Positions 1 to 7,951 of a DNA stretch of 64,000 nt are shown piece by piece. Both the position numbers and the translations under genes were made by a program. Below the pieces are notes generated by a model that saw only the letters and a program-made list of their open reading frames with translations, did not search any database and was not told the DNA's origin. Within the stretch, counting starts at the first letter, position 1. Each line of letters opens with the position of its first letter. The stretch is from Oscillospiraceae bacterium (GTDB taxonomy: Bacteria > Bacillota > Clostridia > Oscillospirales > Ruminococcaceae), in assembly GCA_022835495.1 (NCBI GenBank), contig BQOK01000001.1:62001-126000 (forward strand), in the 5' to 3' direction.

Positions 1-1
1 A

Positions 2-121
2 GAGAGCACCCTGCTCTCGCGTGTGAACTGCGTGACCGGCCAGGAATTTGAGGATTGGATGGACAGCGAGGCTGCCTGGATCGGACCCCTGATGGACGAA
101 CTGGGACTGAAAGCGAGCTGA
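2..121 (+). CDS. TctC-type solute-binding protein, C-terminal end (partial)
   Basis: Only the last 39 codons are inside the window; the frame is open from base 2 and stops with TGA at 119-121. The visible end (…FEDWMDSEAAWIGPLMDELGLKAS) is too short to identify alone. Its position just before tctB and tctA makes it very probably the periplasmic-type binding protein of a tripartite tricarboxylate transporter, which captures carboxylates outside the membrane and hands them to TctAB. A strong hairpin follows directly, so this abundant component could be transcribed more than the membrane genes. Confidence 0.6.
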   Translation, partial: ESTLLSRVNCVTGQEFEDWMDSEAAWIGPLMDELGLKAS

Positions 122-135
122 CCGGACGCATGCCA

Positions 136-172
136 GCACCCCGGCGCCGAAGCCGGCGCCGGGGTGCTTTTT
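136..172 (+). terminator. Hairpin with T-run between tctC and tctB
   Basis: A 13-bp perfect stem (136-148 pairing with 155-167, loop GAAGCC) is followed by TTTTT at 168-172. It has full intrinsic-terminator architecture but sits inside an operon, 27 bases before the tctB start, so it probably works as a partial terminator that lowers tctBA relative to tctC. Confidence 0.75.
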
Positions 173-199
173 ACCGGCATTTGAGAGGAGGGGTTCTTT

Positions 200-643
200 T
201 TGCGCAAAGCCAATATCATTGGTTCCTCGGCGCTGATCCTGCTTTGCTGCCTGCTTTTCACCCAGGTGGCCCAGATCAAGCAGACCGGCCGGGAGGCCGT
301 GAGTCCCCGGGTGGTGCCTTACGTGTGCCTGGCCGGAATCATTGTGTTCTCGGTGGTGGTGCTGGTGCAGTCGCTGCGCTCGCGCGAGGGAGAAGGAACG
401 GAGTTTACCACCCGCGCCAAGGCGTTCCGCAGCTTTATCACGCTGGCGATGTACGTGCTGTACATCATCGGCCTGAACACGCTGGGCTTTATCGTTTCCA
501 CCCTGCTGTTTTTGTTTTTGCTGTCGGCGTTTTATTACGCCAAACTGGACAAGGGGCTGATCCGGATTGCGGTGATGTCCGTGTGCGTGACGGGCCTGGT
601 TTGGGCCCTGTTTACCTTCGTTTTTAAAATTGTTTTGCCATGA
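200..643 (+). CDS. tctB: TctB-family small membrane subunit of tripartite tricarboxylate transporter
   Basis: A 147-residue protein with four hydrophobic segments (about residues 7-25, 40-58, 80-115 and 120-145), the usual size and layout of TctB. TctB is the poorly conserved small subunit that pairs with TctA in a cation-coupled carboxylate importer. The start is TTG at 200, supported by GAGAGGAGGGG at 183-193; no ATG is better placed. tctA begins 13 bases after its stop. Identity rests on size, topology and the clear tctA neighbour rather than on motifs. Confidence 0.85.
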   Translation: MRKANIIGSSALILLCCLLFTQVAQIKQTGREAVSPRVVPYVCLAGIIVFSVVVLVQSLRSREGEGTEFTTRAKAFRSFITLAMYVLYIIGLNTLGFIVSTLLFLFLLSAFYYAKLDKGLIRIAVMSVCVTGLVWALFTFVFKIVLP

Positions 644-656
644 GGAGGGATGAACC

Positions 657-2165
657 TTGGCTGATCTGATTACAGGCGTTCAATCGGCGCTGGCGCCCAG
701 CGCGCTGCTGTTCACCCTGCTGGGTACCGTTTTAGGCATTGTGTTCGGCGCGCTGCCGGGCCTTACCTCGACCATGGCCATTGCGCTGATGATCCCGCTG
801 ACCTACGGGATGGACGCGGTCACCGGCATGGGCATGCTGGTGGGGGCGTTCTGCGGCGGTACGGCGGGCGGCTCGGTGTCCGCCACGCTGCTGGCCATTC
901 CAGGCACGCCGTCCTCGATCTGCACCACCTTCGACGCCCACCCCATGGCCAAAAAGGGCAAGGCGGGGCTGGCGCTGGGGACCTCGGTGATCTGCTCGTT
1001 CATCGGCGGCGTGTTCAGCATGGTGATGCTGAGCATTCTGGCGCCCCAGCTGGCCAGCGTTGCACTGCAGTTCGGGCCGCTGGAATATATGACCCTGGCG
1101 CTGCTGGGGCTTACCATCATTGCAAGTATTTCCGGCAAGTCGCTGGCAAAGGGGCTGATCGGCGGGCTGATCGGGATCTTTGCCTCCTGCGTGGGGGTGG
1201 ATGTGGTGACGGGCATGCCCCGGCTGACCTTTGGCAACAGCCAGATGCTGGGCGGCCTGTCGCTTTTGCCGGTGCTGATCGGCCTGTTTGCCGTTTCCCA
1301 GGCGCTGCTGGAGGCGGAAAACCAGGTGCGCCGCGCCGCCGACGCCCAGCCGGAGATCGCAAACGGGGGCAAGATCCGGGCGGAATTTCCAAAGCTGCGC
1401 CTGCTGCTCAGCAAGTGGAAGATCCTGCTCTCCTCGTCCCTTCTGGGGACCATCATCGGGATCCTGCCCGGCACGGGCGGCAGCATTGCCAGCTTTGTGG
1501 CGTATGACACCGCAAAGCATCTGTCCAAAACGCCGGAGGAGTTCGGCAAGGGCAACATTGAGGGCGTGATCGCCAGCGAGACCAGCAACAACGCCATGAC
1601 CGGCGGCGCCATGGTGCCCATGATGGCGCTGGGCATCCCGGGGGACACCGCGACCGCCATTATGATGGGCGGGCTGCTGATCCACGGGCTGCGGTGCGGG
1701 CCCATGCTGTTTGTGAACAACATGCCCACCGTGTACGGCATTTTTGCGGCGCTGCTGATCGCAAACTGCGCCATGGTGGTGTTCCAGACCTTCGGCATCC
1801 GGCTGTTTGTGCAGATCCTGCGTATCCCCCGCTATGTGCTGACCCCCATCGTGATCGTGCTGTGCACCATCGGCGCGTTCGGCGCCAGCAACAACATGTT
1901 TGACGTGTGGGTCATGCTGGCGTTCGGCGTGATCGGCTATTTTGCAAACAAGCTGGGCTACGGCGTGGCGCCCATTGTGCTGGGCTTCATCCTGGGCAGC
2001 GTGTTTGAGCAGAACCTGCGCCGCGGCGCGGAGATGTTCCACACGGTGGGCTCCTGGCTCAACAGGCCCATCGCGGACGGGCTGTTCATTGCCAGCATGG
2101 TGGCGCTGCTGCTGCCGATCATCCAGGCGCAGCTTGCAAAGCGCAAGGCGAATAAAAAGAGCTGA
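657..2165 (+). CDS. tctA: TctA-family large permease subunit of tripartite tricarboxylate transporter
   Basis: A 502-residue polytopic protein with the length and repeated architecture of TctA. Two related glycine/proline-rich loops typical of the family are visible: GALPGLTSTMAIALMIP near residue 30 and GILPGTGGSIASFVAYDTA near residue 265. TctA forms the transport path and works with TctB and the TctC binding protein. Start is TTG at 657 behind GAGGAGGG at 642-649; both tct membrane genes use TTG starts. The substrate cannot be read from the sequence; the following catabolic genes suggest a small hydroxy or sugar acid. Confidence 0.95.
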   Translation: MADLITGVQSALAPSALLFTLLGTVLGIVFGALPGLTSTMAIALMIPLTYGMDAVTGMGMLVGAFCGGTAGGSVSATLLAIPGTPSSICTTFDAHPMAKKGKAGLALGTSVICSFIGGVFSMVMLSILAPQLASVALQFGPLEYMTLALLGLTIIASISGKSLAKGLIGGLIGIFASCVGVDVVTGMPRLTFGNSQMLGGLSLLPVLIGLFAVSQALLEAENQVRRAADAQPEIANGGKIRAEFPKLRLLLSKWKILLSSSLLGTIIGILPGTGGSIASFVAYDTAKHLSKTPEEFGKGNIEGVIASETSNNAMTGGAMVPMMALGIPGDTATAIMMGGLLIHGLRCGPMLFVNNMPTVYGIFAALLIANCAMVVFQTFGIRLFVQILRIPRYVLTPIVIVLCTIGAFGASNNMFDVWVMLAFGVIGYFANKLGYGVAPIVLGFILGSVFEQNLRRGAEMFHTVGSWLNRPIADGLFIASMVALLLPIIQAQLAKRKANKKS

Positions 2166-2279
2166 AACCGGCGGCGCGGAGCGCCGGCCAAAGCGGGCCG
2201 CACGGCCCGGGAAAAAGCCCCAGGCAATTCTGCGCGTTTGAGTTTTGCGCGCAAAGGCAACAATAAAGGAGTGTATCGT

Positions 2280-3593
2280 ATGTTAGGTGTAATCGGAATC
2301 ATCGTTGCACTGGCACTGCTCATCTACCTGATCTTTAAAGGGTGGCACATGGGCATTGTGGCGGTGCTGTCCTCGCTGCTGATCATGCTGACCAGCGGCA
2401 TGGACATTTGGAGCGGCTTTTCGGAAAGCTTCGCGACCTCGTTCAAAAACTTTGCGGGCACCTGGTTTTTGATGTTCACGCTGGGCTCGATCTTCGGCAA
2501 GATCATGGAGGAGAGCGGCGCCAGCGTGGCCATTGCGAACACCATTGTGCGGGCTGTGGGCAAAAAGCGGGTCATCCTGATCGTGCTGCTCACCACCCTG
2601 GTGCTCTCTTACGGCGGCATTGGCGTGTTTATCATCGCCTTTACCATGTACCCCATCTGCATGGCTCTGTTCAAGGAGGCCGATCTGCCCAAATCCATCT
2701 TCCCCGGCCTGCTTTTGGCGGTGCCGGCCACCATTACCATGAGCTTTGCGCCCGGCGTGCCCGCGGTGCAGAATATGATCCCCACCGAGACCTTCGGCAC
2801 CACTATTTATGCGGCGCCGGTCATCGGCATTGTTACCTCGGTGGTCATTTTCATCCTGGACTATTTGTTTTACACCTGGGTGGCCAAGCGGTGCGCCGCC
2901 AAGGGCGAGCACTTTGTGGCAGGCCCCAACGACAAGATCGTTGACCTGAACGACGCCGAGGCCATGAAGAACCTGCCCAGCCCCCTGCTGGCCTTTACCC
3001 CGATCATTGTGCTGATCGTTTCGATTTTTGTTTTCATGCAGTTCGTGGCGGCCTCGAACTTTGCGGTGGTGCTGGGCATGACCCTGGCCATCGTGGTGGC
3101 GCTGGTGCTGTATCGCGGCCGGCTGCAGATGCGCGATTCGCTGGGCGGCGGAATGACCAGCGGGCTGAACGCTTTGATGGTTACCTCCATGATCATGGGC
3201 TTTGGCGGCGTGGTGCAGGCCTCCCCCGCGTTCCAGACCTGCGTGGACTGGCTGCTGAGCCTGAACATGAGCCCGATTCTGATGTCGTTCGTTTCCATCA
3301 ATGTGATCTGCGCCATCACCGGCTCTTCCTCCGGCGGGCTGAACATCTTCCTGGATTCGCTGGGCGGCTATATGCTGAGCAGCGGCATTAACCCGGCCAT
3401 CCTGCACCGGCTCACCTGCATGGCCTCTGCGGGCCTGGACGCCATGCCCCACGCCTCCGGTGTTGTGCTGGCCAACTCGGTTGCCAAGACCGAGATGAAG
3501 AATACCTATAAATACACCTTCGTTTCCCAGTGCATGATCCCCATGCTGGCATACGCCCTGGGCGTGGTGCTCTATCTGGTCGGCCTGTGCTGA
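2280..3593 (+). CDS. GntP-family carboxylate/gluconate permease
   Basis: A 437-residue integral membrane protein with about 12 hydrophobic segments and the general pattern of the GntP family, proton-coupled symporters of gluconate and related hydroxy acids. The motif SSSGGLNIFLDSLG near residue 355 and the C-terminal MPHASGVVLA region are family-like. ATG at 2280 is preferred over an upstream in-frame TTG because AATAAAGGAG lies just before it. A second importer type beside TctABC is unusual. It may take up a related acid or a degradation intermediate. Confidence 0.8.
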   Translation: MLGVIGIIVALALLIYLIFKGWHMGIVAVLSSLLIMLTSGMDIWSGFSESFATSFKNFAGTWFLMFTLGSIFGKIMEESGASVAIANTIVRAVGKKRVILIVLLTTLVLSYGGIGVFIIAFTMYPICMALFKEADLPKSIFPGLLLAVPATITMSFAPGVPAVQNMIPTETFGTTIYAAPVIGIVTSVVIFILDYLFYTWVAKRCAAKGEHFVAGPNDKIVDLNDAEAMKNLPSPLLAFTPIIVLIVSIFVFMQFVAASNFAVVLGMTLAIVVALVLYRGRLQMRDSLGGGMTSGLNALMVTSMIMGFGGVVQASPAFQTCVDWLLSLNMSPILMSFVSINVICAITGSSSGGLNIFLDSLGGYMLSSGINPAILHRLTCMASAGLDAMPHASGVVLANSVAKTEMKNTYKYTFVSQCMIPMLAYALGVVLYLVGLC

Positions 3594-3604
3594 CCCGCTG
3601 CTGA

Positions 3605-3640
3605 CCCCGGGCGCCGAAAGCGAGCTTTCGGCGCCCCGTC
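3605..3640 (+). terminator. GC-rich hairpin after the GntP gene
   Basis: GGGCGCCGAAAGC pairs with a TTTCGGCGCCC arm just after the permease stop. There is no good T-run, so it is more likely an mRNA 3'-stabilising or weak termination element than a full stop. Confidence 0.4.
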
Positions 3641-3673
3641 TGCTTTCATGATTTCATTGGGAGGAACGTTTTT

Positions 3674-4819
3674 ATGACCAAGATCGACCTTTTGATCCAA
3701 AACGGCCGTGTGGTGGACCCGGCCCGCGGGCTGGACGCGGTGGCCGACATTGCCATTATAAACAACCGGATCGTGGACCTGCCCGCCGAATACGAGGCCG
3801 CCCATGTGGTGGACGCCGCCGGCTGCTATGTGTTCCCCGGCCTGATCGATTTCCACTGCCACCTCTTCCGCGCGGGCAGCGGGGTGAGCGTGCGGCCCGA
3901 CTATCTGCTGGCCACGGGCGTTACCGCAGCGGTGGACGCGGGCACGGCGGGCTGCTCAAATTTTGAGGCGTTTTACGCCAGCACCGTGGTGCCAAGCCAG
4001 GTGCGCATCAAGAGTTACATCAACATGTACGGCACGGGCCAGAGCGACTACAACATCATGGACCGGTTCCGGGTGGAGGATTACCGGCCGCAGGCCATCG
4101 CCCGCATGGTGGACCGCTACCGGGACAACATCCTGGGGCTGAAGATCCGCATGAGCGAGGGCGTGGCGGAAAATATGGAGGCGCTGGACGCCACCATCGC
4201 CCTGGCTGGCGAGCTGGGCGTGGGAGTGTGCGTGCATGTGAGCAAGCCCCTGGTGCCGCTGAACGAGATCGCCGACCGGCTGCGCCCGGGGGATATCTTC
4301 TGCCATGTGTACCAGAACGTGGGCATCGACAACATTTTTGAGGCGGACACTGGAAAAGTGAAGCAGAGCATCTGGAAGGCCCGGGAGCGGGGCGTGATCT
4401 TGGATGCGGCGAACGGCAAGATGAACTTCAACATCACCTGCTGCAAAGAGGCCGTGGCCCAGGGGCTGTGGCCGGACGTGGTGGCCAGCGACTGGCTGAG
4501 CGACAAGTATAATTATTCGCCCTACACCAAAAACCTGATGTTTATTCTGACCAAATACCTGGAGCTGGGAATGCCCCTGCAGCAGGCGCTGGCCACGGTG
4601 ACCGCGACCCCGGCCCGGCTTATGGGAATGGAAGGGCGGATCGGCACCCTGGCCGCCGGCGCGTATGCGGATGTGGCGATCTTCAAGCGGGTGGAAAAAA
4701 CGGTCCGCCACCTGGATTTCGACGGCACGCCCTTTGAAACCCACCAGCTCTTTATCCCACAAATGGTGCTGAGCGACGGAGAGTTCGCCTTTTGCCAGGC
4801 GGATTTCGCGCTGGTTTGA
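3674..4819 (+). CDS. Amidohydrolase/deacetylase-family metallohydrolase (dihydroorotase-like)
   Basis: A 381-residue amidohydrolase-superfamily enzyme. The N-terminal beta part (LLIQNGRVVDPARGLD) leads into the TIM-barrel metal site: H61-C-H63 (DFHCHLF), the likely carbamylated K157 (LGLKIRM), H188 (CVHVSKP), H211 (FCHVYQN) and D273 (VASDWLSD). This is a complete binuclear set. The family cleaves cyclic amides, imides or N-acyl groups; the substrate is unknown. ATG at 3674 follows GGGAGGAACG. It sits between the permeases and an aldolase, so it probably processes the imported compound before C-C cleavage. Confidence 0.85.
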   Translation: MTKIDLLIQNGRVVDPARGLDAVADIAIINNRIVDLPAEYEAAHVVDAAGCYVFPGLIDFHCHLFRAGSGVSVRPDYLLATGVTAAVDAGTAGCSNFEAFYASTVVPSQVRIKSYINMYGTGQSDYNIMDRFRVEDYRPQAIARMVDRYRDNILGLKIRMSEGVAENMEALDATIALAGELGVGVCVHVSKPLVPLNEIADRLRPGDIFCHVYQNVGIDNIFEADTGKVKQSIWKARERGVILDAANGKMNFNITCCKEAVAQGLWPDVVASDWLSDKYNYSPYTKNLMFILTKYLELGMPLQQALATVTATPARLMGMEGRIGTLAAGAYADVAIFKRVEKTVRHLDFDGTPFETHQLFIPQMVLSDGEFAFCQADFALV

Positions 4820-4878
4820 ACCCGCGGCAGCCCGCCCGGGCGCTGCGGAAAACAACCTTAAAAGGAGGAACTTGCCCT

Positions 4879-5670
4879 ATGAGAGAAGATTTGCTGAACA
4901 GGACGGTGAGTGAAAAGCTGCGTGCCGGGCGGCCGGTGTGCGCGGCGTGGGCCCAGCTGGGCAGCAATGTGAGCGCCGAGATCTTTGCCGAGGCGGGCTT
5001 TGACGCCCTGATCATCGACATGGAGCACGGCCCCTGGGATATGCAGAATACCCTGGCGGCCATGCAGGCCTGCAAGGGCACCGGCTGCGCGCCCTTTGTG
5101 CGGGTGCCCTGGAACGACATGGTGTGGTGCAAGCGGGCGCTGGATTTGGGCGCGGCCGGCGTGCACGTGCCCTATGTTTCCACCCGGGAGGAGGCCGAGC
5201 GGGCGGTGCGCTTTTGCAAATACCCCACCGCCGGCGGGGTGCGGGGCATTGCGGGCAGCCAGCGGGCGGTGCGCTACGGCCTGCGCAAGGCGGAGTATTA
5301 CGCCGGGGCCGACCGGGACATTATTGTGATGGTGGCCATCGAGAGCCCCGAGGGGGTGGCCAACATTGCCGAGATCGCCGCGGTGGAGGGAGTGGACGGC
5401 ATTTTTATAGGGCCGTCGGATCTTTCGACCACCATGGGGCATCTGGCCGACCCCTCGCAGCCGGACGTGCAGGAGGCCATTGCCAAAATTGAGCGGGAGG
5501 CCAAGGCCCAGGGCAAATTTTTGGGCACCATCGCACCCGATTGGGCCGGGGCGAAGAAGTTGTACGACAAAGGCTATTCGCTGGTCTACTTTATGTCGGA
5601 CACCACGACCCTTTCCGCCGCCGCGCACAGCGCCGTGGAGGCGTTCCGGCAGGACTGCGCAGAGGACTGA
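4879..5670 (+). CDS. HpcH/HpaI-family class II aldolase
   Basis: A 263-residue enzyme of the HpcH/HpaI family, divalent-metal aldolases that cleave 2-keto-hydroxy acids to pyruvate and an aldehyde. Visible site residues are H50 (IDMEHGPWD, base), R75 (FVRVPW), E155 (VAIESPEG) and D181 (IGPSDLS, metal ligands). ATG at 4879 is chosen over an upstream in-frame start because AAAAGGAGGAA lies directly before it. It probably performs the terminal cleavage for this locus. Feeding of pyruvate to central metabolism is inference. Confidence 0.9.
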   Translation: MREDLLNRTVSEKLRAGRPVCAAWAQLGSNVSAEIFAEAGFDALIIDMEHGPWDMQNTLAAMQACKGTGCAPFVRVPWNDMVWCKRALDLGAAGVHVPYVSTREEAERAVRFCKYPTAGGVRGIAGSQRAVRYGLRKAEYYAGADRDIIVMVAIESPEGVANIAEIAAVEGVDGIFIGPSDLSTTMGHLADPSQPDVQEAIAKIEREAKAQGKFLGTIAPDWAGAKKLYDKGYSLVYFMSDTTTLSAAAHSAVEAFRQDCAED

Positions 5671-5690
5671 GGCCCTGCGCGGCAAACACA

Positions 5691-5722
5691 AAAAGGCAGG
5701 CGGAACGCTCCGCCTGCCTTTT
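5691..5722 (+). terminator. Intrinsic terminator of the tct/aldolase operon
   Basis: A 14-bp perfect stem (5691-5704 with 5709-5722, loop ACGC) with A-run on the left arm and T-run on the right. It ends the operon before the regulator's own promoter. Confidence 0.9.
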
Positions 5723-5750
5723 TGCTCCCCGGCCAAAGCCGCCGCGCGGC

Positions 5751-5779
5751 TTGCAAACTGCCCCGACAACTTTTATAAT
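5751..5779 (+). promoter_or_regulatory. Sigma-A promoter of the GntR regulator gene
   Basis: TTGCAA at 5751-5756, a 17-base spacer, then a perfect TATAAT at 5774-5779. It lies after the terminator and about 55 bases before the regulator start. Confidence 0.8.
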
Positions 5780-5834
5780 AGAAAAGAAGGACAGGCCCCG
5801 GCACACAAGCCGCCGGGGCGGAAAGGAAGCGACC

Positions 5835-6596
5835 ATGGGAAACCCGAAAGCCACCCGAAAGACCAGCCGGAGCGAGGTGGTGGCCCAGCAGCTGATGGAC
5901 GCCATTGCGGCGGGGAAATTTGAGGTGGGCGGGCGCCTGCCCTCTGAAAATGCCCTGGCGGAGGAATACCATGTGAGCCGCAGCACCCTGCGGGAGGCGT
6001 TCAAAAAGCTGGAGCAGATCGGCGCGATTTACACCCGGCACGGAAGCGGTTCGTATGTGCGCGACCGGAATGCGGCGCGGCCGGCGGCACAGGAGGCGGG
6101 CCGGCAGCGGGCCGGCCGGGTGGTGAGTGAGGTGTTCAGCCTGGATCGGTTCTCCGTAACCGAGTATCTGGACGCGCGCCTGATCATTGAGCGGGCGGCC
6201 ATCGGCCTTGCCATCGACCGCATGACGGACATGGATTTTTTGGAGCTCAAGCGCATTGTGGAGCAGGCCGAGCGCAGCGACTGCACGGTGGACGAGTACA
6301 TTGAGCTGGACTGCGCGTTTCACCGGGAGTTGGTGCGGGCCTCGAAAAATGAATTCCTCTCGCTGTTCTGGTCGCACCTGGAGCCCTGCCTGCGGGAGCA
6401 GCAGCGGCGGGTGGTGGTGATCCCGGGGCTGGTGGAGGGCTCCAAGAACAAGCACCGGCAGCTTTACGAAGCGCTGCTGCAGCGCAACAAAAGGGAGGCG
6501 CTGGCCGTATACGAAGCGCACACCAGCACGATTTTAGGGCGGTTTTTTACCCTGGCAAGCGAGTCGTATTCCACTGAGGAAGAAAAAGAGGAGTGA
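5835..6596 (+). CDS. GntR/FadR-type transcriptional regulator
   Basis: A 253-residue regulator with an N-terminal GntR winged helix (residues 15-80: LPSENALAEEYHVSRSTLREAFKKL is split over the recognition helix) and a C-terminal all-helical FCD-type effector domain (about 105-240) with conserved D and H positions such as ELDCAFHREL. FadR-type members usually sense carboxylates. ATG at 5835 follows GGAAAGGAAGC. It has its own promoter and lies directly downstream of the transporter/aldolase genes, so local control of that unit is likely. Its operator was not identified. Confidence 0.88.
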   Translation: MGNPKATRKTSRSEVVAQQLMDAIAAGKFEVGGRLPSENALAEEYHVSRSTLREAFKKLEQIGAIYTRHGSGSYVRDRNAARPAAQEAGRQRAGRVVSEVFSLDRFSVTEYLDARLIIERAAIGLAIDRMTDMDFLELKRIVEQAERSDCTVDEYIELDCAFHRELVRASKNEFLSLFWSHLEPCLREQQRRVVVIPGLVEGSKNKHRQLYEALLQRNKREALAVYEAHTSTILGRFFTLASESYSTEEEKEE

Positions 6597-6644
6597 GACC
6601 CGGCGGCCCGGGCCGTGGCTGCCGGGGGTTGAATTTTCTGAAAA

Positions 6645-6686
6645 GCAAAAGCAGGGGGCGCCCGGCCGGGCGCCCCCTGCTTTTGC
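6645..6686. terminator. Bidirectional terminator between GntR and PI-PLC genes
   Basis: A 42-bp perfect palindrome (GCAAAAGCAGGGGGCGCCCGG and its complement) with A-run and T-run on both sides. It sits between convergent genes and can serve both. Confidence 0.9.
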
Positions 6687-6694
6687 GCAGAAAG

Positions 6695-7777
6695 TCAGGT
6701 GTGGGAGGCGCTGCCCGCAAGCGCCTGGTCGAACTGCAGGATCGCGGCCATCAGGCGGGCGTGGGCGTCGCCCGCGGTGCTGAGGGAATGGTCGGTCATG
6801 ACAATGGGCATGGCGGCCAGCCAGGTGCTGTTCTGGACATCGGCCAGCTTTGCGTTGAAGCCCTGGGCCCGGTGCGGCAGCGACCAGCTGCCCAGAGCGT
6901 TCAGGATGCCCGAAGGGCTGGCCTGCATGGTCAGCACCGCCTGCTGGACCCGGAATACGTCGCGGCTTACCTGCCCGCTTTGCACCTGGAGGGCCACGTC
7001 GTCCAGCCCGGCAAATACGGCCTCGGGGGAATCAGTATTAAACCAGGGGCTGTGGATGCTGGAGGCGTAATTCAAAAGCTCTTTGCAGCCGCCGGTGTAT
7101 TTCATCAGAACAAGGCAGGCGGCGCGGGAACCGCCCGCGGTGACCTGGCCATAGGTGGCGGCGGCCAGATCGGGGGCCTGGGCGTAGTCCAGCACGCCGC
7201 TTTGCTGCAGCAGCGCGTACAGCTCGCCGAAATGGGCCGGGCCCAACCGGGCATCCGGGGAGGTGGAATCGTAGCAGTGCTGGAAATCCAGCACCAGGAC
7301 CTCGCCGGGGTGCGCGGCCAAAAAGGCGGCGAAGGCGGCCAGTTCGTCCGCCAGCGGCGCGCTGTAATAATTGTGCACCGCGTAAAATACGCCGGTAGCG
7401 GCGTCCCGGGTGGCGCGGATGTCGAAATACCGCACGCCCCCGGCGAGCAGGGCGGGCAGATCGGCTATCTGCGCTTTGCTTTGGCGGTAGCCCAGGCCTT
7501 TGCAGATCCCCAGCTGGAAGGGCGAAGCCACCGAGGCTGCGTCTACGGGGCTGGAAAGCCGCATGCCGGAGGTAAGGGCGTCGTGGGCGCCGGGCATGGC
7601 GATATCCACCAGGCGCTCGGGGCCGGAGAGGGTTTCGCGCATCCAGGCGGAATAATCGGCGCCGCCGGTTGTGTTGCCTGCCGCTAAAAAGGGCAGCCCC
7701 AAAAAGGCCGCGGCCAACAGCAGCAGCGCTAAAAAAAGCAGGAAGAGGAATTTCAAGGTGCGCTTGAAGATGTGCAT
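6695..7777 (-). CDS. Phosphatidylinositol-specific phospholipase C X-domain protein, membrane anchored
   Basis: A 360-residue protein with an N-terminal hydrophobic segment (about 8-32) followed by a PI-PLC X domain. The catalytic pair is visible as H65 (AMPGAHDALTSG) and H135 (YAVHNYY), with D119 and R121 in RYFDIR. Family members cleave phosphatidylinositol or glycosyl-PI to cyclic inositol phosphate plus diacylglycerol. ATG at 7777 (MHIFKR) is preferred because GCAGGAGGCG lies before it; an upstream in-frame ATG has no such site. The anchor suggests it acts on the outer face of the membrane. Its link to the glycan genes upstream is uncertain. Confidence 0.85.
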   Translation of the reverse strand: MHIFKRTLKFLFLLFLALLLLAAAFLGLPFLAAGNTTGGADYSAWMRETLSGPERLVDIAMPGAHDALTSGMRLSSPVDAASVASPFQLGICKGLGYRQSKAQIADLPALLAGGVRYFDIRATRDAATGVFYAVHNYYSAPLADELAAFAAFLAAHPGEVLVLDFQHCYDSTSPDARLGPAHFGELYALLQQSGVLDYAQAPDLAAATYGQVTAGGSRAACLVLMKYTGGCKELLNYASSIHSPWFNTDSPEAVFAGLDDVALQVQSGQVSRDVFRVQQAVLTMQASPSGILNALGSWSLPHRAQGFNAKLADVQNSTWLAAMPIVMTDHSLSTAGDAHARLMAAILQFDQALAGSASHT

Positions 7778-7896
7778 AAAAATCGCCTCCTGCACCCATT
7801 ATAGCAGGCCGGGGGCGAAAACAAAACCTCGGCGTGCGTTTGGGCCCGGCAGCGGGCTTGGAGAAGCTGCAAGCGGCGCTTTGTGAAGCAGGCGGG

Positions 7897-7928
7897 AAAA
7901 GCCGGCGCTCTTTTCAGAGCGCCGGCTT
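7897..7928. terminator. Bidirectional terminator upstream of PI-PLC, downstream of sialidase
   Basis: AAAAGCCGGCGCTC, a TTTTCA loop, then GAGCGCCGGCTTTT. On the minus strand it terminates the sialidase transcript. Confidence 0.85.
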
Positions 7929-7951
7929 TTGCGGCAGGAAGCGCCTTTGGC

